The notes under the pieces were generated by a model. The model had not been told where the DNA came from and ran no database searches. It saw only the letters and a program-made list of their open reading frames with translations. 64,000 nucleotides of DNA, taken from contig CALODJ010000010.1 in NCBI GenBank assembly GCA_942492025.1, positions 558,001 to 622,000 on the forward strand, in the 5' to 3' direction. Below, piece after piece: positions 1 through 8,926 of this stretch. Positions within the stretch are counted from its first letter, which is position 1, and each line of letters begins with the position of its first letter. The stretch is from JABDQW01 sp942492025 (GTDB lineage: Bacteria > Pseudomonadota > Gammaproteobacteria > SZUA-229). Made by a program: the position numbers and the translations under genes.

Positions 1-106
1 GGGCAATTTCTGCTGTACGAAGCGCTTTTTGCATCTATAGTTAGATCGTATGACCAGTTAGTATTCGAATCAGCCGCAATTTGCAGTAAAATTATAACCA
101 GATACC

Positions 107-937
107 ATGACACCCGTACTTCTAGACACAAAAAGCCTGGTAAAAGCTGGTATTACAGTAGCCCTCATAGTAGGAGTGGTATTTATAAGTGGTTACACCA
201 TCGGCTATCACAGAGCGCATTCAGGAAAGGGTGTCGATCTGCATAATACCATGGTGCTGGCGCTGCCCAGCCCGGCTCATGCCGACGTAGCAGAGTTTGA
301 GCCTTTCACACCCCGGGCGCAGCTACCGGGTGCAGATATCGATGTCGATAGTCCAGACATATCAGTCGATGTTATCGAAAAACAACGACCCGTCACGCCA
401 GTCAACCAGGCTGAGACACAGCTTGCTGCAGTGATCACTCGGACGACAAATGCAATCGAGACAGCGTCGACGGATCACGTTCGAGGCTTCGAATCGCGAC
501 ACGGGTACAATCAACAGCACCCTGGACTCTACGTACAATCAAGCGTAGCTGGTGAACACAACAGCACTGGTATTTTGATTGAAGCCGAGCAGGCAGCCGG
601 CCATCAACAAGATGGGGGTTATACTGGCCCGGCCGCTGATAGCACGGCATCAGACAGGCAAACCGGTATCATAGATACAGCGAGAGCCGATGATGCTCGC
701 TATTCCATACAGGTAGGTGTGTTCTCGAACAAGCAAAACGCCAATCGCAAAAAGTCCGAGCTTGAATCTCAACAGCTCACTGCTTATATCAATGAATACA
801 GAAGTAAAAGCGGCCAGCCCCGCTTCAACGTACGGTTTGGCTATTTCAAGGACAAATCCAGCGCAACGGCAGCACTCACCCGCTTTGAACAAGGCATGTC
901 AGGCAGTGGCTATGTCACCAGAATTCGCCATCATTAA
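107..937 (+). CDS. SPOR-domain membrane protein
   Basis: A 276-residue protein with one N-terminal membrane anchor (about residues 13-34, AGITVALIVGVVFISGYTIG), a long low-complexity middle, and a C-terminal SPOR-like domain (about 195-275, beginning YSIQVGVFSNKQNA). SPOR domains bind denuded glycan strands of septal peptidoglycan, so a periplasmic role linked to cell-wall remodelling or division is the family expectation. The layout matches FtsN/DedD-like proteins, but the middle region gives no specific assignment. The start is the first ATG; no strong ribosome binding site is visible before it. A HAD phosphatase follows after about 45 bases on the same strand. Confidence 0.8.
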   Translation: MTPVLLDTKSLVKAGITVALIVGVVFISGYTIGYHRAHSGKGVDLHNTMVLALPSPAHADVAEFEPFTPRAQLPGADIDVDSPDISVDVIEKQRPVTPVNQAETQLAAVITRTTNAIETASTDHVRGFESRHGYNQQHPGLYVQSSVAGEHNSTGILIEAEQAAGHQQDGGYTGPAADSTASDRQTGIIDTARADDARYSIQVGVFSNKQNANRKKSELESQQLTAYINEYRSKSGQPRFNVRFGYFKDKSSATAALTRFEQGMSGSGYVTRIRHH

Positions 938-982
938 TCCGCCGGCAACACACTGTTTACGACCGCTGTGGTGAATCAACGG

Positions 983-1696
983 ATGCCATCGTCCATCAAG
1001 CTGCTGATGTTTGATCTCGATGACACCTTGTGGCCGTGCAAGCCGACCATTATCGCTGCAGAAAACACATTGTATGCATGGATGCAGCAACGCGTGCCGC
1101 AAATAACCGAACGCCATGACAATGCGTCTTTATTACACAAACGGCGCGACTTCATGCTGCAGCGGCCGGATCTGTTGCACGACATGTCAAAATTGCGCAT
1201 CGAGTCACTGAAGGCCTTGAGCGACGAAATAGGGCTAGGTCATGACTGGATTGATGAGGCTTTCGAGGTGTTTTTCCACGCCCGCCAGCAGGTCGTGCTG
1301 TATGAAGACGTGGCGCCGACACTGGATATTTTGAGTGTGGAGTACAGCCTGGTGGCGGTGACCAACGGTAACGCCGATATCGGCTTGACTGGCGTCGACC
1401 GCTGGTTCGACTTTTCAGTATCGGCTGCTGAAGTCGGGCATCAGAAACCGCATCCCCTGGTATTTCAGACGGCGATGTCCAGAGCCGGGGTTGCACCCGG
1501 AGAGACCGTTCATATCGGTGATGACGAGCAGCGCGATATTTACGGGGCCAGTGAAGCGGGTGTTCGCACTGTCTGGATCAATCGCGGCGATCGTGACTGG
1601 AATCATGCCGATTGCGAGGCAGATCACCATATACGGAGCCTGATCGAGCTACCGGAAATTCTGCGTAAGATGCAATATAATGCGACTTCTGAATGA
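983..1696 (+). CDS. HAD-superfamily phosphatase (subfamily IA)
   Basis: Haloacid dehalogenase-like hydrolase with all four motifs: motif I LMFDLDDTLW near the N terminus (nucleophile Asp plus acid/base Asp two residues on), motif II VTNGN, motif III Lys in HQKPHP, and motif IV HIGDDEQRDIYGASEAG. The cap between motifs I and II is alpha-helical, as in subfamily IA (phosphoglycolate-phosphatase/YjjG-like). Substrate cannot be told from sequence. The frame is open from a GTG at 968, but the ATG at 983 places motif I about 10 residues in, the usual spacing. DAHP synthase begins 12 bases downstream, so the two are probably co-transcribed. Confidence 0.85.
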   Translation: MPSSIKLLMFDLDDTLWPCKPTIIAAENTLYAWMQQRVPQITERHDNASLLHKRRDFMLQRPDLLHDMSKLRIESLKALSDEIGLGHDWIDEAFEVFFHARQQVVLYEDVAPTLDILSVEYSLVAVTNGNADIGLTGVDRWFDFSVSAAEVGHQKPHPLVFQTAMSRAGVAPGETVHIGDDEQRDIYGASEAGVRTVWINRGDRDWNHADCEADHHIRSLIELPEILRKMQYNATSE

Positions 1697-1708
1697 CCGG
1701 AAGTATCG

Positions 1709-2788
1709 ATGATATATAGAACCGACGATGTACGAATAACTGGACTGCACGAAGTCCAGTCACCGGAGGCATTGCATAACCAGTTTCCGATGACTGAAAC
1801 CGCCTCGGAGACTGTTTACCGAACACGGAAAGCTATCCACAAGATCCTGCATGGCGAGAATGACCGTCTCATTGTCATCGTCGGCCCGTGTTCGGTACAT
1901 GATACAGCCGCTGCTCGTGAGTATGCCAGTCGGCTGAAGCCACTGATAGCCAGTCTCTCGAATGAGCTTTGCATTGTCATGCGGGTATATTTCGAAAAAC
2001 CGCGCACCACGGTTGGATGGAAAGGCCTGATCAACGACCCGGATATGGACGAGAGTTTTCACATCAACAAGGGCCTGAGTTTGGCACGTCATTTGTTGCT
2101 CGATCTGGCAGAAGAGGGGATACCGGCGGGTACCGAGTACCTGGATCTGATCAGCCCGCAGTACATCGCCGACTTGATCAGCTGGGGTGCGATCGGAGCA
2201 CGGACCACGGAAAGCCAGGGGCATCGTGAACTGGCCTCTGGCCTGTCTTGTCCGATCGGGTTCAAGAACAGCACCGACGGCGGTCTCAAGATTGCCATCG
2301 ATGCGGTCAATGCGGCTTCACATCCACACGTTTTCATGTCTTTGACCAAGAAAGGACACTCGGCAATCTTTTCCACGACGGGAAATGAAGACTGCCATAT
2401 CATACTGCGCGGCGGCAACAACCAGCCGAATTATGACAGCGGCAGTATCAAACAGGCTGCTGAGCAGTTGCAACAAAATGGACTTCGGCCCGAAGTGATG
2501 GTGGATTGTTCCCATGCCAACAGCAACAAGGATTACCGCCGTCAGGCTGATGTTTGCCGGGATGTCGCCCGACAGCTGCGCGCAGGCGAAACCCGCATCA
2601 TTGGTGTGATGATGGAAAGCAATCTGGTCGAAGGCAGGCAGGATGTCATTACCGCACAGAAACTGACTTACGGACAGAGTATTACCGATGCCTGTATCGC
2701 CTGGGAAACGACCGATGTGCTGATCCATGAGCTGGCAGACGCGGTAAAACAGCGACGCAAGCTTGCCTCGCAAAAGGCGTCTGTCTGA
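1709..2788 (+). CDS. 3-deoxy-7-phosphoheptulonate (DAHP) synthase, class I
   Basis: Condenses phosphoenolpyruvate and erythrose-4-phosphate in the first committed step of the shikimate pathway (cytosolic). At 359 residues it has the length of the E. coli AroF/AroG/AroH type. Signatures seen: IVGPCSVHD, YFEKPRTTVGWKGLINDP, IGARTTESQGHRELASG, CSHANSNKDYRRQ and GVMMESNLVEGRQ. These cover the PEP-, E4P- and metal-binding residues. The N-terminal extension holding the feedback-inhibition site in AroF/G/H is present, but which aromatic amino acid inhibits it cannot be told, so no letter is assigned. It follows the HAD gene after 12 bases and converges on ispG. Confidence 0.93.
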   Translation: MIYRTDDVRITGLHEVQSPEALHNQFPMTETASETVYRTRKAIHKILHGENDRLIVIVGPCSVHDTAAAREYASRLKPLIASLSNELCIVMRVYFEKPRTTVGWKGLINDPDMDESFHINKGLSLARHLLLDLAEEGIPAGTEYLDLISPQYIADLISWGAIGARTTESQGHRELASGLSCPIGFKNSTDGGLKIAIDAVNAASHPHVFMSLTKKGHSAIFSTTGNEDCHIILRGGNNQPNYDSGSIKQAAEQLQQNGLRPEVMVDCSHANSNKDYRRQADVCRDVARQLRAGETRIIGVMMESNLVEGRQDVITAQKLTYGQSITDACIAWETTDVLIHELADAVKQRRKLASQKASV

Positions 2789-2869
2789 AATAACGCCCGT
2801 TCGTGGCGAACAACGGCGCAGCGCGACACAAAGTGCCAGAAGACGCAGAGGGCGTAAAAAACCTGTCCC

Positions 2870-4120
2870 TTAACCCGTCCGTTTTTTGTAGGTTCTGGCA
2901 ACGTAGCTGTCGATCAACGCCTCGAACTCATCAGCGATGTAATTCCCTTTCAGGGTCACGGTTTTTTCTCCGTCTTCATAGACGGGCGCAACGGGGTGTT
3001 CGCCAGTGCCGGGCAGGCTGATGCCGATGTTGGCCTGTTTGCTTTCACCGGGGCCGTTGACGACACAACCCATGACCGCGACATTCATGTTTTCAACACC
3101 GTCATATTGTCGGCGCCATTCCGGCATTTGCCGGCGCAGATAATCCTGTACCTGTGAGGCCAGTTCCTGGAAGAACGTGCTGGTGGTCCGACCGCATCCC
3201 GGACACGCGGTCACCTGGGGTACGAACGAGCGTAAGCCCATGGTCTGGAGAATTTCCTGGGCGACAATCACTTCACGGGTTCGGTCGGCGCCGGGTTCGG
3301 GTGTCAGTGATATGCGAATGGTGTCACCGATGCCATCATGCAAGAGGATGCTCAAAGCCGCAGTCGAAGCAACAATGGCCTTGGAGCCGATACCGGCTTC
3401 AGTCAGACCCAGATGCAGCGCGTAATCACTGCGTTCTGCCAGAGAACGGTATACAGTAATCAGGTCCCGTACCACGCTCATTTTGCACGACAGGATGATT
3501 TTATTTCTGGCGAGCCCGAGCGCTTCGGCTGCTGCGGCGCTTTCCAGCGCCGATCGAATCACCGTCTCCAGCATCACGTGATGTGCATCATGCGATTCAG
3601 TGCGCTGTGCATTTTCGTCCATCAGTCTAGCGAGCAAGGCCTGATCGAGGCTACCCCAGTTCACACCGATGCGCACGGCCTTGTCGTATTTGCACGCCAG
3701 CTCGATCATTTGTGCAAACTGTGCATCGCGCTTGCTGCCCCGACCCACATTACCCGGATTGATACGGTATTTGGCCAATGCCTGAGCGCATTCGGGATGG
3801 TCTGTCAGCAGTTTGTGGCCATTGAAATGAAAATCGCCGATCAGCGGCACCGTGCAGTTTTGCTGAGCCAGCCTGTCACGGATTCGGGCAACATTGGCGG
3901 CGGCCTCGTTATTATTCACTGTGATACGCACCATTTCAGAACCGGCATGCGCAAGCCGCAGCACCTGTTCAGTCGTAGCGGTCAGGTCAGCCGTATCGGT
4001 ATTGGTCATTGACTGCACCGCAACGGCATTGCCGCCACCTACGGTGATGCCGTCAATCTCAACTGCAATGGACTTTCTGCGAGGTTTATAAGGGTCGGGG
4101 AATACCATGAGTGTGCTCAA
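2870..4120 (-). CDS. ispG: 4-hydroxy-3-methylbut-2-enyl diphosphate synthase
   Basis: IspG (GcpE) converts methylerythritol cyclodiphosphate to HMBPP in the MEP isoprenoid pathway using a [4Fe-4S] cluster. The 416-residue protein has the TIM-barrel N-terminal half (VQSMTNTDTADLTATTEQ and GNVGRGSKRD are typical) and the cluster-binding half with cysteines in TACPGCGRTTST and VMGCVVNGPGESK. It is slightly longer than the E. coli protein (372), with the extra length mainly in the central region. The gene is divergent from the NAD-kinase-like gene (75 bases between starts). A second MEP-pathway gene, dxs, is cut by the right edge of the window. Confidence 0.95.
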   Translation of the reverse strand: MSTLMVFPDPYKPRRKSIAVEIDGITVGGGNAVAVQSMTNTDTADLTATTEQVLRLAHAGSEMVRITVNNNEAAANVARIRDRLAQQNCTVPLIGDFHFNGHKLLTDHPECAQALAKYRINPGNVGRGSKRDAQFAQMIELACKYDKAVRIGVNWGSLDQALLARLMDENAQRTESHDAHHVMLETVIRSALESAAAAEALGLARNKIILSCKMSVVRDLITVYRSLAERSDYALHLGLTEAGIGSKAIVASTAALSILLHDGIGDTIRISLTPEPGADRTREVIVAQEILQTMGLRSFVPQVTACPGCGRTTSTFFQELASQVQDYLRRQMPEWRRQYDGVENMNVAVMGCVVNGPGESKQANIGISLPGTGEHPVAPVYEDGEKTVTLKGNYIADEFEALIDSYVARTYKKRTG

Positions 4121-4195
4121 ATTGATGCAGGCACAATTTTAGCATTACTGCCGGTGGACAGATACAATGCGGGTTTTTCAGGGGGTGTTCACAAC

Positions 4196-5326
4196 GTGAA
4201 ACTGGGTCTGGTGATTAATCCACTCGCGGGCATAGGCGGCGCGGTCGCGCTCAAGGGTAGTGATGGTCGAGATATCGTCGAGCAGGCGCTGGCTAAAGGT
4301 GCTCACCCGCTGGCGCAGCAAAGAACATTGTCCGCCCTGTCAGTGATCAGGGATGTTGTGCCGGGGCCTGTCTACACGGCTGCTGGCGCCATGGGCGGTG
4401 ACACTGTGAGTGCTGCGGGCATCGACGTTGAATTTGTTTATAGTCCGTCTGATCCGTTCACCGACGCGCGTGATACGATCAGGGCTGTCACAGCGCTTTG
4501 TGATCACGGCATCGATCTGTTGATGTTTGCGGGCGGTGATGGCACCGCCCGGGATGTGCTCACGGCGCTTCGACGGCACGGTTCAGAGGAGCGGCTGACC
4601 GTGATCGGTATTCCGGCAGGATGCAAGATTCATTCGGCTGTTTACGCGGTCACCCCGGTGCAGGCGGGCGAACTGGTTGCCGGCCTGATTCAGGGGAAGC
4701 TGTATTCGGTCAAGTCGGCCGAAGTCATGGATCTGGATGAAGATGCTTTCAGGGCAGGACAGGTCAAGGCCAGCTGTTTTGGATATATGAATGTACCGGT
4801 CGATGAGCAGCGCATGCAGGCAATGAAGCAAGGTGGTATCAATTCCGAGTCACTGCTTCTGGAGGATATTGCGGCGGATTTTCTTGATAATATGCAAGAT
4901 GATGTGCTGTATTTAATGGGTTCGGGTACAACCATTGCGGCGATCATGGCAGCGATCGGGCTGGAAAATACCCTGCTCGGCATCGATGCGATCTGCAATA
5001 GCCGGCTGGTGGCCAGTGACCTTGCCGAACTGGAAATACTCGCATTGCTCGACAATCCCGCTTACAGCGCCGCGAAAATTGTCGTCACCGCAATCGGCGG
5101 GCAGGGTCATATATTCGGACGTGGCAACCAGCAGTTGAGCCCGGCAGTGATCAGGCGCGTTGGACGTGACCATATTATCATCGTGGCAACACGCAACAAG
5201 CTGCGTTCCCTGAATGGGAGGCCACTCAGGGTCGATACCGGTGACACTGAGCTGGATACTGAACTGACCGGTATGAAACAGCTCGTCACCGGCTATGAAC
5301 AGCGTACCCTTTACCGGGTTGGTTAG
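4196..5326 (+). CDS. ATP-NAD kinase-like protein (diacylglycerol/NAD kinase fold)
   Basis: A 376-residue protein starting MKLGLVINPLAGIGG with the nucleotide-binding GGDGTARDV motif about 100 residues in, both hallmarks of the NAD kinase/DAG kinase superfamily. This longer branch is usually annotated as ATP-NAD kinase family protein; whether it truly makes NADP is not shown by sequence. The GTG at 4196 is chosen because the conserved NPLAG motif then starts at residue 8 and a G-rich ribosome binding region lies just before it; the frame is also open to 4154. The stop is TAG followed by CCCGCC, the end motif of the dispersed repeats described in the findings. Confidence 0.8.
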   Translation: MKLGLVINPLAGIGGAVALKGSDGRDIVEQALAKGAHPLAQQRTLSALSVIRDVVPGPVYTAAGAMGGDTVSAAGIDVEFVYSPSDPFTDARDTIRAVTALCDHGIDLLMFAGGDGTARDVLTALRRHGSEERLTVIGIPAGCKIHSAVYAVTPVQAGELVAGLIQGKLYSVKSAEVMDLDEDAFRAGQVKASCFGYMNVPVDEQRMQAMKQGGINSESLLLEDIAADFLDNMQDDVLYLMGSGTTIAAIMAAIGLENTLLGIDAICNSRLVASDLAELEILALLDNPAYSAAKIVVTAIGGQGHIFGRGNQQLSPAVIRRVGRDHIIIVATRNKLRSLNGRPLRVDTGDTELDTELTGMKQLVTGYEQRTLYRVG

Positions 5327-5445
5327 CCCGCCCAGGGCGTCGTCATACACTGTAATATACAGAGGGCGACAACGTGAAAAATATTTTGCGTACTTGCGTC
5401 TTCGCGCATCTGGGTAAAAAGCCGTCTTTAATTTGGGAAATACAT

Positions 5446-6741
5446 ATGCAAGATACAGAATACACCGAAGGTTTGCTGAAATTTATACAGGCATCGCCTA
5501 CGCCGTTCCATGCGGTTGCTACCATGAAGGAGATGCTCGAGACTGAGGGCTTTCAACGGCTCAAGGAGTCCGATGAGTGGCACACGAGCACGCCAGGGCG
5601 TTATTTTGTCAGCCGAAATGACTCATCACTGATCGCCTTTACATTGGCGACTGATCTGGTCGAAAACGGTGTGCGTATGGTCGGCGCGCACACGGACAGC
5701 CCTTGCCTCAAGGTCAAGCCTAATCCCGAGATCGTCAAGAGCAATTACTTCCAATTGGGTGTCGAGGTGTACGGGGGCGTATTACTCAATCCCTGGTTTG
5801 ATCGCGATCTGTCGCTCGCGGGCCGTGTCAGCTATGTAAACGCGCAGCAACAGGTGTGCAGTGCGCTGATTAATTTTGAGCAAGCGGTTGCCATAATTCC
5901 CAGTCTGGCGATACATCTTGATCCTGAAGCGAATGAAAATCGCAGCGTCAACAAGCAGAGCCATCTGCCGCCGATCTTGATGAAACTGCCCGGTGATGAG
6001 AAACACAAAAAGGCGACACCTGATTTTCGCGAGCTGCTGTTAAAACTGCTGATTAAACAGTACCCGGAGATCGATGCCGAGAAAGTGCTCGAGTACGAAC
6101 TGGCGTTTTATGATGTTCAGCCGCCTGCTGTCGTCGGTTTGCATCAGGATTTTATAGCGGGCGCACGTCTTGATAATCTGTTGAGCTGCTATACCGGGTT
6201 GGTCAGCCTGTTGAAAACCGGTGAGAATTCGAACTGCCTGCTGGTGTGTAACGATCACGAAGAAGTCGGTAGTGTATCGGCAGCCGGTGCACAGGGGACA
6301 TTTCTGGAAAGTGTGTTAAACCGGTTGTGTCCTTCGCCGGAACAGCTGGCGCGTACGCTGGATCGCTCGACGCTGATTTCTGCGGATAATGCGCACGGGA
6401 TCCACCCCAATTATGCCGATAAACATGATGACAATCACGGGCCCGTGCTCAATCAGGGGCCGGTGATCAAGATCAACGCGAATCAGCGTTATGCTTCGAA
6501 CAGTGAAACCAGTGCAATCTTCCGTAACCTCTGCAATCAGGCGGATGTGCCAGTGCAGTCGTTCGTGGTGCGCTCTGACATGGGATGCGGCAGTACCATC
6601 GGGCCGTTGACCGCAGCCAAGACCGGCGTCAGAACCATCGATGTTGGCGTCCCGACGTTCGCGATGCACTCGATACGCGAGTTGGCCGGGCGCTGGGATG
6701 GCTACTATCTCTTTCGGGCGCTACGCGAATACTTCAAGTAG
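5446..6741 (+). CDS. apeB: M18 family aminopeptidase
   Basis: A 431-residue zinc aminopeptidase of family M18 (aspartyl aminopeptidase-like, ApeB type). Metal and catalytic motifs are in order: GAHTDSPCLKVKP (His ligand), DNLLSCYTGL (bridging Asp), NDHEEVGS (general base Glu and ligand Glu), SADNAHGIHPN, and the C-terminal MGCGSTIGP with MHSIRE. The ATG at 5446 is preferred over the upstream 5374 start because MQDTEYTEGLLKFIQASPTP begins at the family's normal N terminus. The stop TAG overlaps a 20-base sequence resembling the terminus of the dispersed repeats, and a truncated YbaK copy starts at once after it. Confidence 0.93.
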   Translation: MQDTEYTEGLLKFIQASPTPFHAVATMKEMLETEGFQRLKESDEWHTSTPGRYFVSRNDSSLIAFTLATDLVENGVRMVGAHTDSPCLKVKPNPEIVKSNYFQLGVEVYGGVLLNPWFDRDLSLAGRVSYVNAQQQVCSALINFEQAVAIIPSLAIHLDPEANENRSVNKQSHLPPILMKLPGDEKHKKATPDFRELLLKLLIKQYPEIDAEKVLEYELAFYDVQPPAVVGLHQDFIAGARLDNLLSCYTGLVSLLKTGENSNCLLVCNDHEEVGSVSAAGAQGTFLESVLNRLCPSPEQLARTLDRSTLISADNAHGIHPNYADKHDDNHGPVLNQGPVIKINANQRYASNSETSAIFRNLCNQADVPVQSFVVRSDMGCGSTIGPLTAAKTGVRTIDVGVPTFAMHSIRELAGRWDGYYLFRALREYFK

Positions 6742-7069
6742 CCCGCATAGTGCACGAAAGTGGCTATGTGCTTGCGATTGTTCCGGCGACTCACAAAGTG
6801 CGTCTGGGCAAGCTGCATAAGAAACTTGACCGTTATTCGAGTCTTGCTGACGAAAGCGATATACATGGCTTGTTTGACGACTGCAGCTTCGGTGCAATTG
6901 CGCCGGTTGGCATGGCGCATAACATGGATGTGATATATGATGACACGCTGAGGAAGCGTGAGGATATTTATTTTGAAGCGGGCGACCATACCAGCCTGGT
7001 TCATGTGAGCCGGGTAGACTTCCGAGCGCTGCTTGATCATGCTACGCACGGAAGTATCAGTCGTCATAT
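6742..7069 (+). pseudogene. 5'-truncated copy of YbaK/ProX-type deacylase
   Basis: Translated in the frame containing position 6738, this stretch reads IVHESGYVLAIVPATHKVRL...HGLFDDCSFGAIAPVG...DIYFEAGDHTSLVHVSR, aligning along most of its length with the intact gene just downstream (GGYVMAVCPASRRIKLGDLY, LLGDCALGAVPPIG, DVYFEAGDHVDLIHVSA). About 45 N-terminal residues are missing, the frame has no plausible start, and the match fades around 7069. It is a decayed tandem duplicate. The left breakpoint coincides with the M18 stop codon and with a repeat-terminus-like sequence. Confidence 0.75.
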
Positions 7070-7093
7070 GGGATATAACTTCGAGGGGGCTGC

Positions 7094-7564
7094 ATGGCTG
7101 TCGCAATTACTCTCCAGCACTATCTGGAGCGTTTGGGTGTCGAATATGAGCTCGTTCAGCATCCGTACACCGAGACCGGGCTGGATACGGCTGAACGTGC
7201 GCATATACCCGCTGACAAGCTGGCGAAGGCGATCATTCTCGAAGACGAGGGTGGTTATGTCATGGCCGTGTGTCCTGCATCGAGGCGCATCAAGCTGGGG
7301 GATCTCTATCGGGAAACCAACCGGCGACTGGAATTTGCCAATGAAGCTGAGCTGGCTGAACTGCTCGGCGATTGTGCGCTGGGGGCTGTACCACCCATAG
7401 GTGAGCTTTACGGTTTTGAAGTGGTGGTCGACACCGATCTATTTATGCAGCCCGATGTCTATTTCGAAGCAGGTGATCATGTCGATCTGATTCATGTATC
7501 CGCCGAAGGTTTCCAGATGTTAATGTCGGGCGCTGAACACGCATCCTTCAGCAAGCTCGCTTGA
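7094..7564 (+). CDS. YbaK/EbsC-type aminoacyl-tRNA deacylase
   Basis: A 156-residue single-domain protein of the YbaK/ProX editing family, which hydrolyse mischarged aminoacyl-tRNAs (for example Cys- or Ala-tRNA-Pro) in trans. Seen: an N-terminal helix (QHYLERLGVEYELVQH), the Lys in DKLAKAIILEDEGGYVMAV, and the conserved LGDCALGAVPPIG and YFEAGDHVDLIHVS stretches. Substrate specificity is not deducible. GAGGGGGC precedes the ATG at good spacing. A truncated paralogue lies immediately upstream and a strong terminator follows. Confidence 0.85.
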   Translation: MAVAITLQHYLERLGVEYELVQHPYTETGLDTAERAHIPADKLAKAIILEDEGGYVMAVCPASRRIKLGDLYRETNRRLEFANEAELAELLGDCALGAVPPIGELYGFEVVVDTDLFMQPDVYFEAGDHVDLIHVSAEGFQMLMSGAEHASFSKLA

Positions 7565-7588
7565 AAGTACATTTCAATGAACCGTCAG

Positions 7589-7610
7589 CCGGCCACTGGC
7601 CGGTTTTTTT
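7589..7610 (+). terminator. Rho-independent terminator
   Basis: Perfect 6-bp stem CCGGCC/GGCCGG with a 3-base loop, followed by seven T. It lies 25 bases after the YbaK-type gene and ends that transcription unit. Confidence 0.85.
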
Positions 7611-7703
7611 GCGTTCAATATGATCAATTCGGGCGCGTGTCGACAGAAACATATATACTATAAAATAATTCATAAATATGCTCTAAGGCACTGAAAATCA
7701 AGC

Positions 7704-8918
7704 ATGATCACTGTTAAGAAATCACATAAACTCGACGACGTCTGCTATGACATCCGGGGTCCGGTGTTGCGCGAAGCGCGCCGACTTGAAGAAGAAGGCT
7801 ATAAAATAATGAAACTGAATATCGGCAATCCTTCGCCTTTCGGTTTTGACGCGCCCGACGAAATCGTGCAGGACATGATCCACAATGTACCCGAGTCCCA
7901 GGGATACAGTGATTCGAGGGGGCTTTACTCGGGTCGCAAGGCTGTCATGCAATATTGCCAGCAGAAGAATCTTCCCAATGTTGAGATAGACGATATCTAT
8001 CTTGGCAACGGGGTCAGTGAATTAATTGTGATGGCGATGCAGGCATTGCTCAACAACGGTGACGAGATGCTGATACCGGCGCCCGATTATCCTCTGTGGA
8101 CCGCATCGGTTTCCCTGTCCGGAGGCAAGCCGGTACACTATTTGTGTGACGAGCAGTCGGACTGGTACCCTGACCTCGAGGATATGGAGAACAAAATTAC
8201 CGATCGAACGCGCGGTATCGTTATTATTAATCCCAACAACCCCACGGGTTCGCTTTACCCGCAAGATATCCTCGAGGCCATCATCGAGCTGGCTCGACAA
8301 CATAAACTGATCATTTTCTCCGACGAGATCTATGACAAAATTATCTATAACGGCGCCGAGCACATCTCCACCGCCTCACTGGCAGATGATGTGTTGTTCG
8401 TCACCTTCAACGGATTGTCAAAATCTTATCGGGTTGCCGGTTTTCGCTCCGGCTGGATGGTCATCAGCGGCGCAAAATTACGAGCGGACGATTATATCGA
8501 GGGTATTGAATTGCTGGCCTCTATGCGGCTGTGTTCGAATGTCCCGGGCCAGCACGCGATCCAGACCGCGCTGGGCGGCTACCAGAGTATCAATGATCTG
8601 GTAGCACCCGGGGGCCGTATGTGCCGTCAACGCGACCTGGCATATGACCTGTTAACCGATATCCCCGGTATCAGCTGTGTCAAACCTAAAGGCGCGATGT
8701 ATCTGTTCCCGCGCATCGACCCTAAAGTCTATAACATCACTGATGATCAGCGAATGGTGCTGGACTTGCTGATACAGGAAAAGATACTGGTTGTGCAGGG
8801 CTCAGCATTCAACTGGCCTAAAGCTGACCATTTCCGTATCGTCTTCCTGCCACGCGAGGATGAGCTCGAGTATGCCATATCACGCATCAGGCATTTTCTT
8901 GCTGAATACGAACAGTAA
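7704..8918 (+). CDS. alaA: AlaA-type alanine-synthesising aminotransferase
   Basis: Fold-type I PLP aminotransferase of 404 residues, the same length as E. coli AlaA (glutamate-pyruvate transaminase), with a closely AlaA-like N terminus (DVCYDIRGPVLREARRLEEE). Seen: IGNPSPFGFDAP, SRGLYSGRKAVMQY, PDYPLWTASVSLSGG, NPNNPTGSLY, FSDEIYDKI (Asp and Tyr contacting PLP) and the Schiff-base Lys in GLSKSYRVAGFRSGW. It probably makes alanine from pyruvate and glutamate. yggS follows within 10 bases. Confidence 0.9.
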   Translation: MITVKKSHKLDDVCYDIRGPVLREARRLEEEGYKIMKLNIGNPSPFGFDAPDEIVQDMIHNVPESQGYSDSRGLYSGRKAVMQYCQQKNLPNVEIDDIYLGNGVSELIVMAMQALLNNGDEMLIPAPDYPLWTASVSLSGGKPVHYLCDEQSDWYPDLEDMENKITDRTRGIVIINPNNPTGSLYPQDILEAIIELARQHKLIIFSDEIYDKIIYNGAEHISTASLADDVLFVTFNGLSKSYRVAGFRSGWMVISGAKLRADDYIEGIELLASMRLCSNVPGQHAIQTALGGYQSINDLVAPGGRMCRQRDLAYDLLTDIPGISCVKPKGAMYLFPRIDPKVYNITDDQRMVLDLLIQEKILVVQGSAFNWPKADHFRIVFLPREDELEYAISRIRHFLAEYEQ

Positions 8919-8926
8919 ACCTGCTG

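Noticed and set aside
3338..4012. A 224-codon plus-strand ORF opposite ispG
   Set aside because: Shadow of ispG; no similarity to any family and no ribosome binding site.
6585..7400. A 271-codon ORF spanning apeB and the YbaK gene as a single fusion protein
   Set aside because: Only its middle (6742-7069) has family similarity; the ends are out-of-frame readings of real genes.
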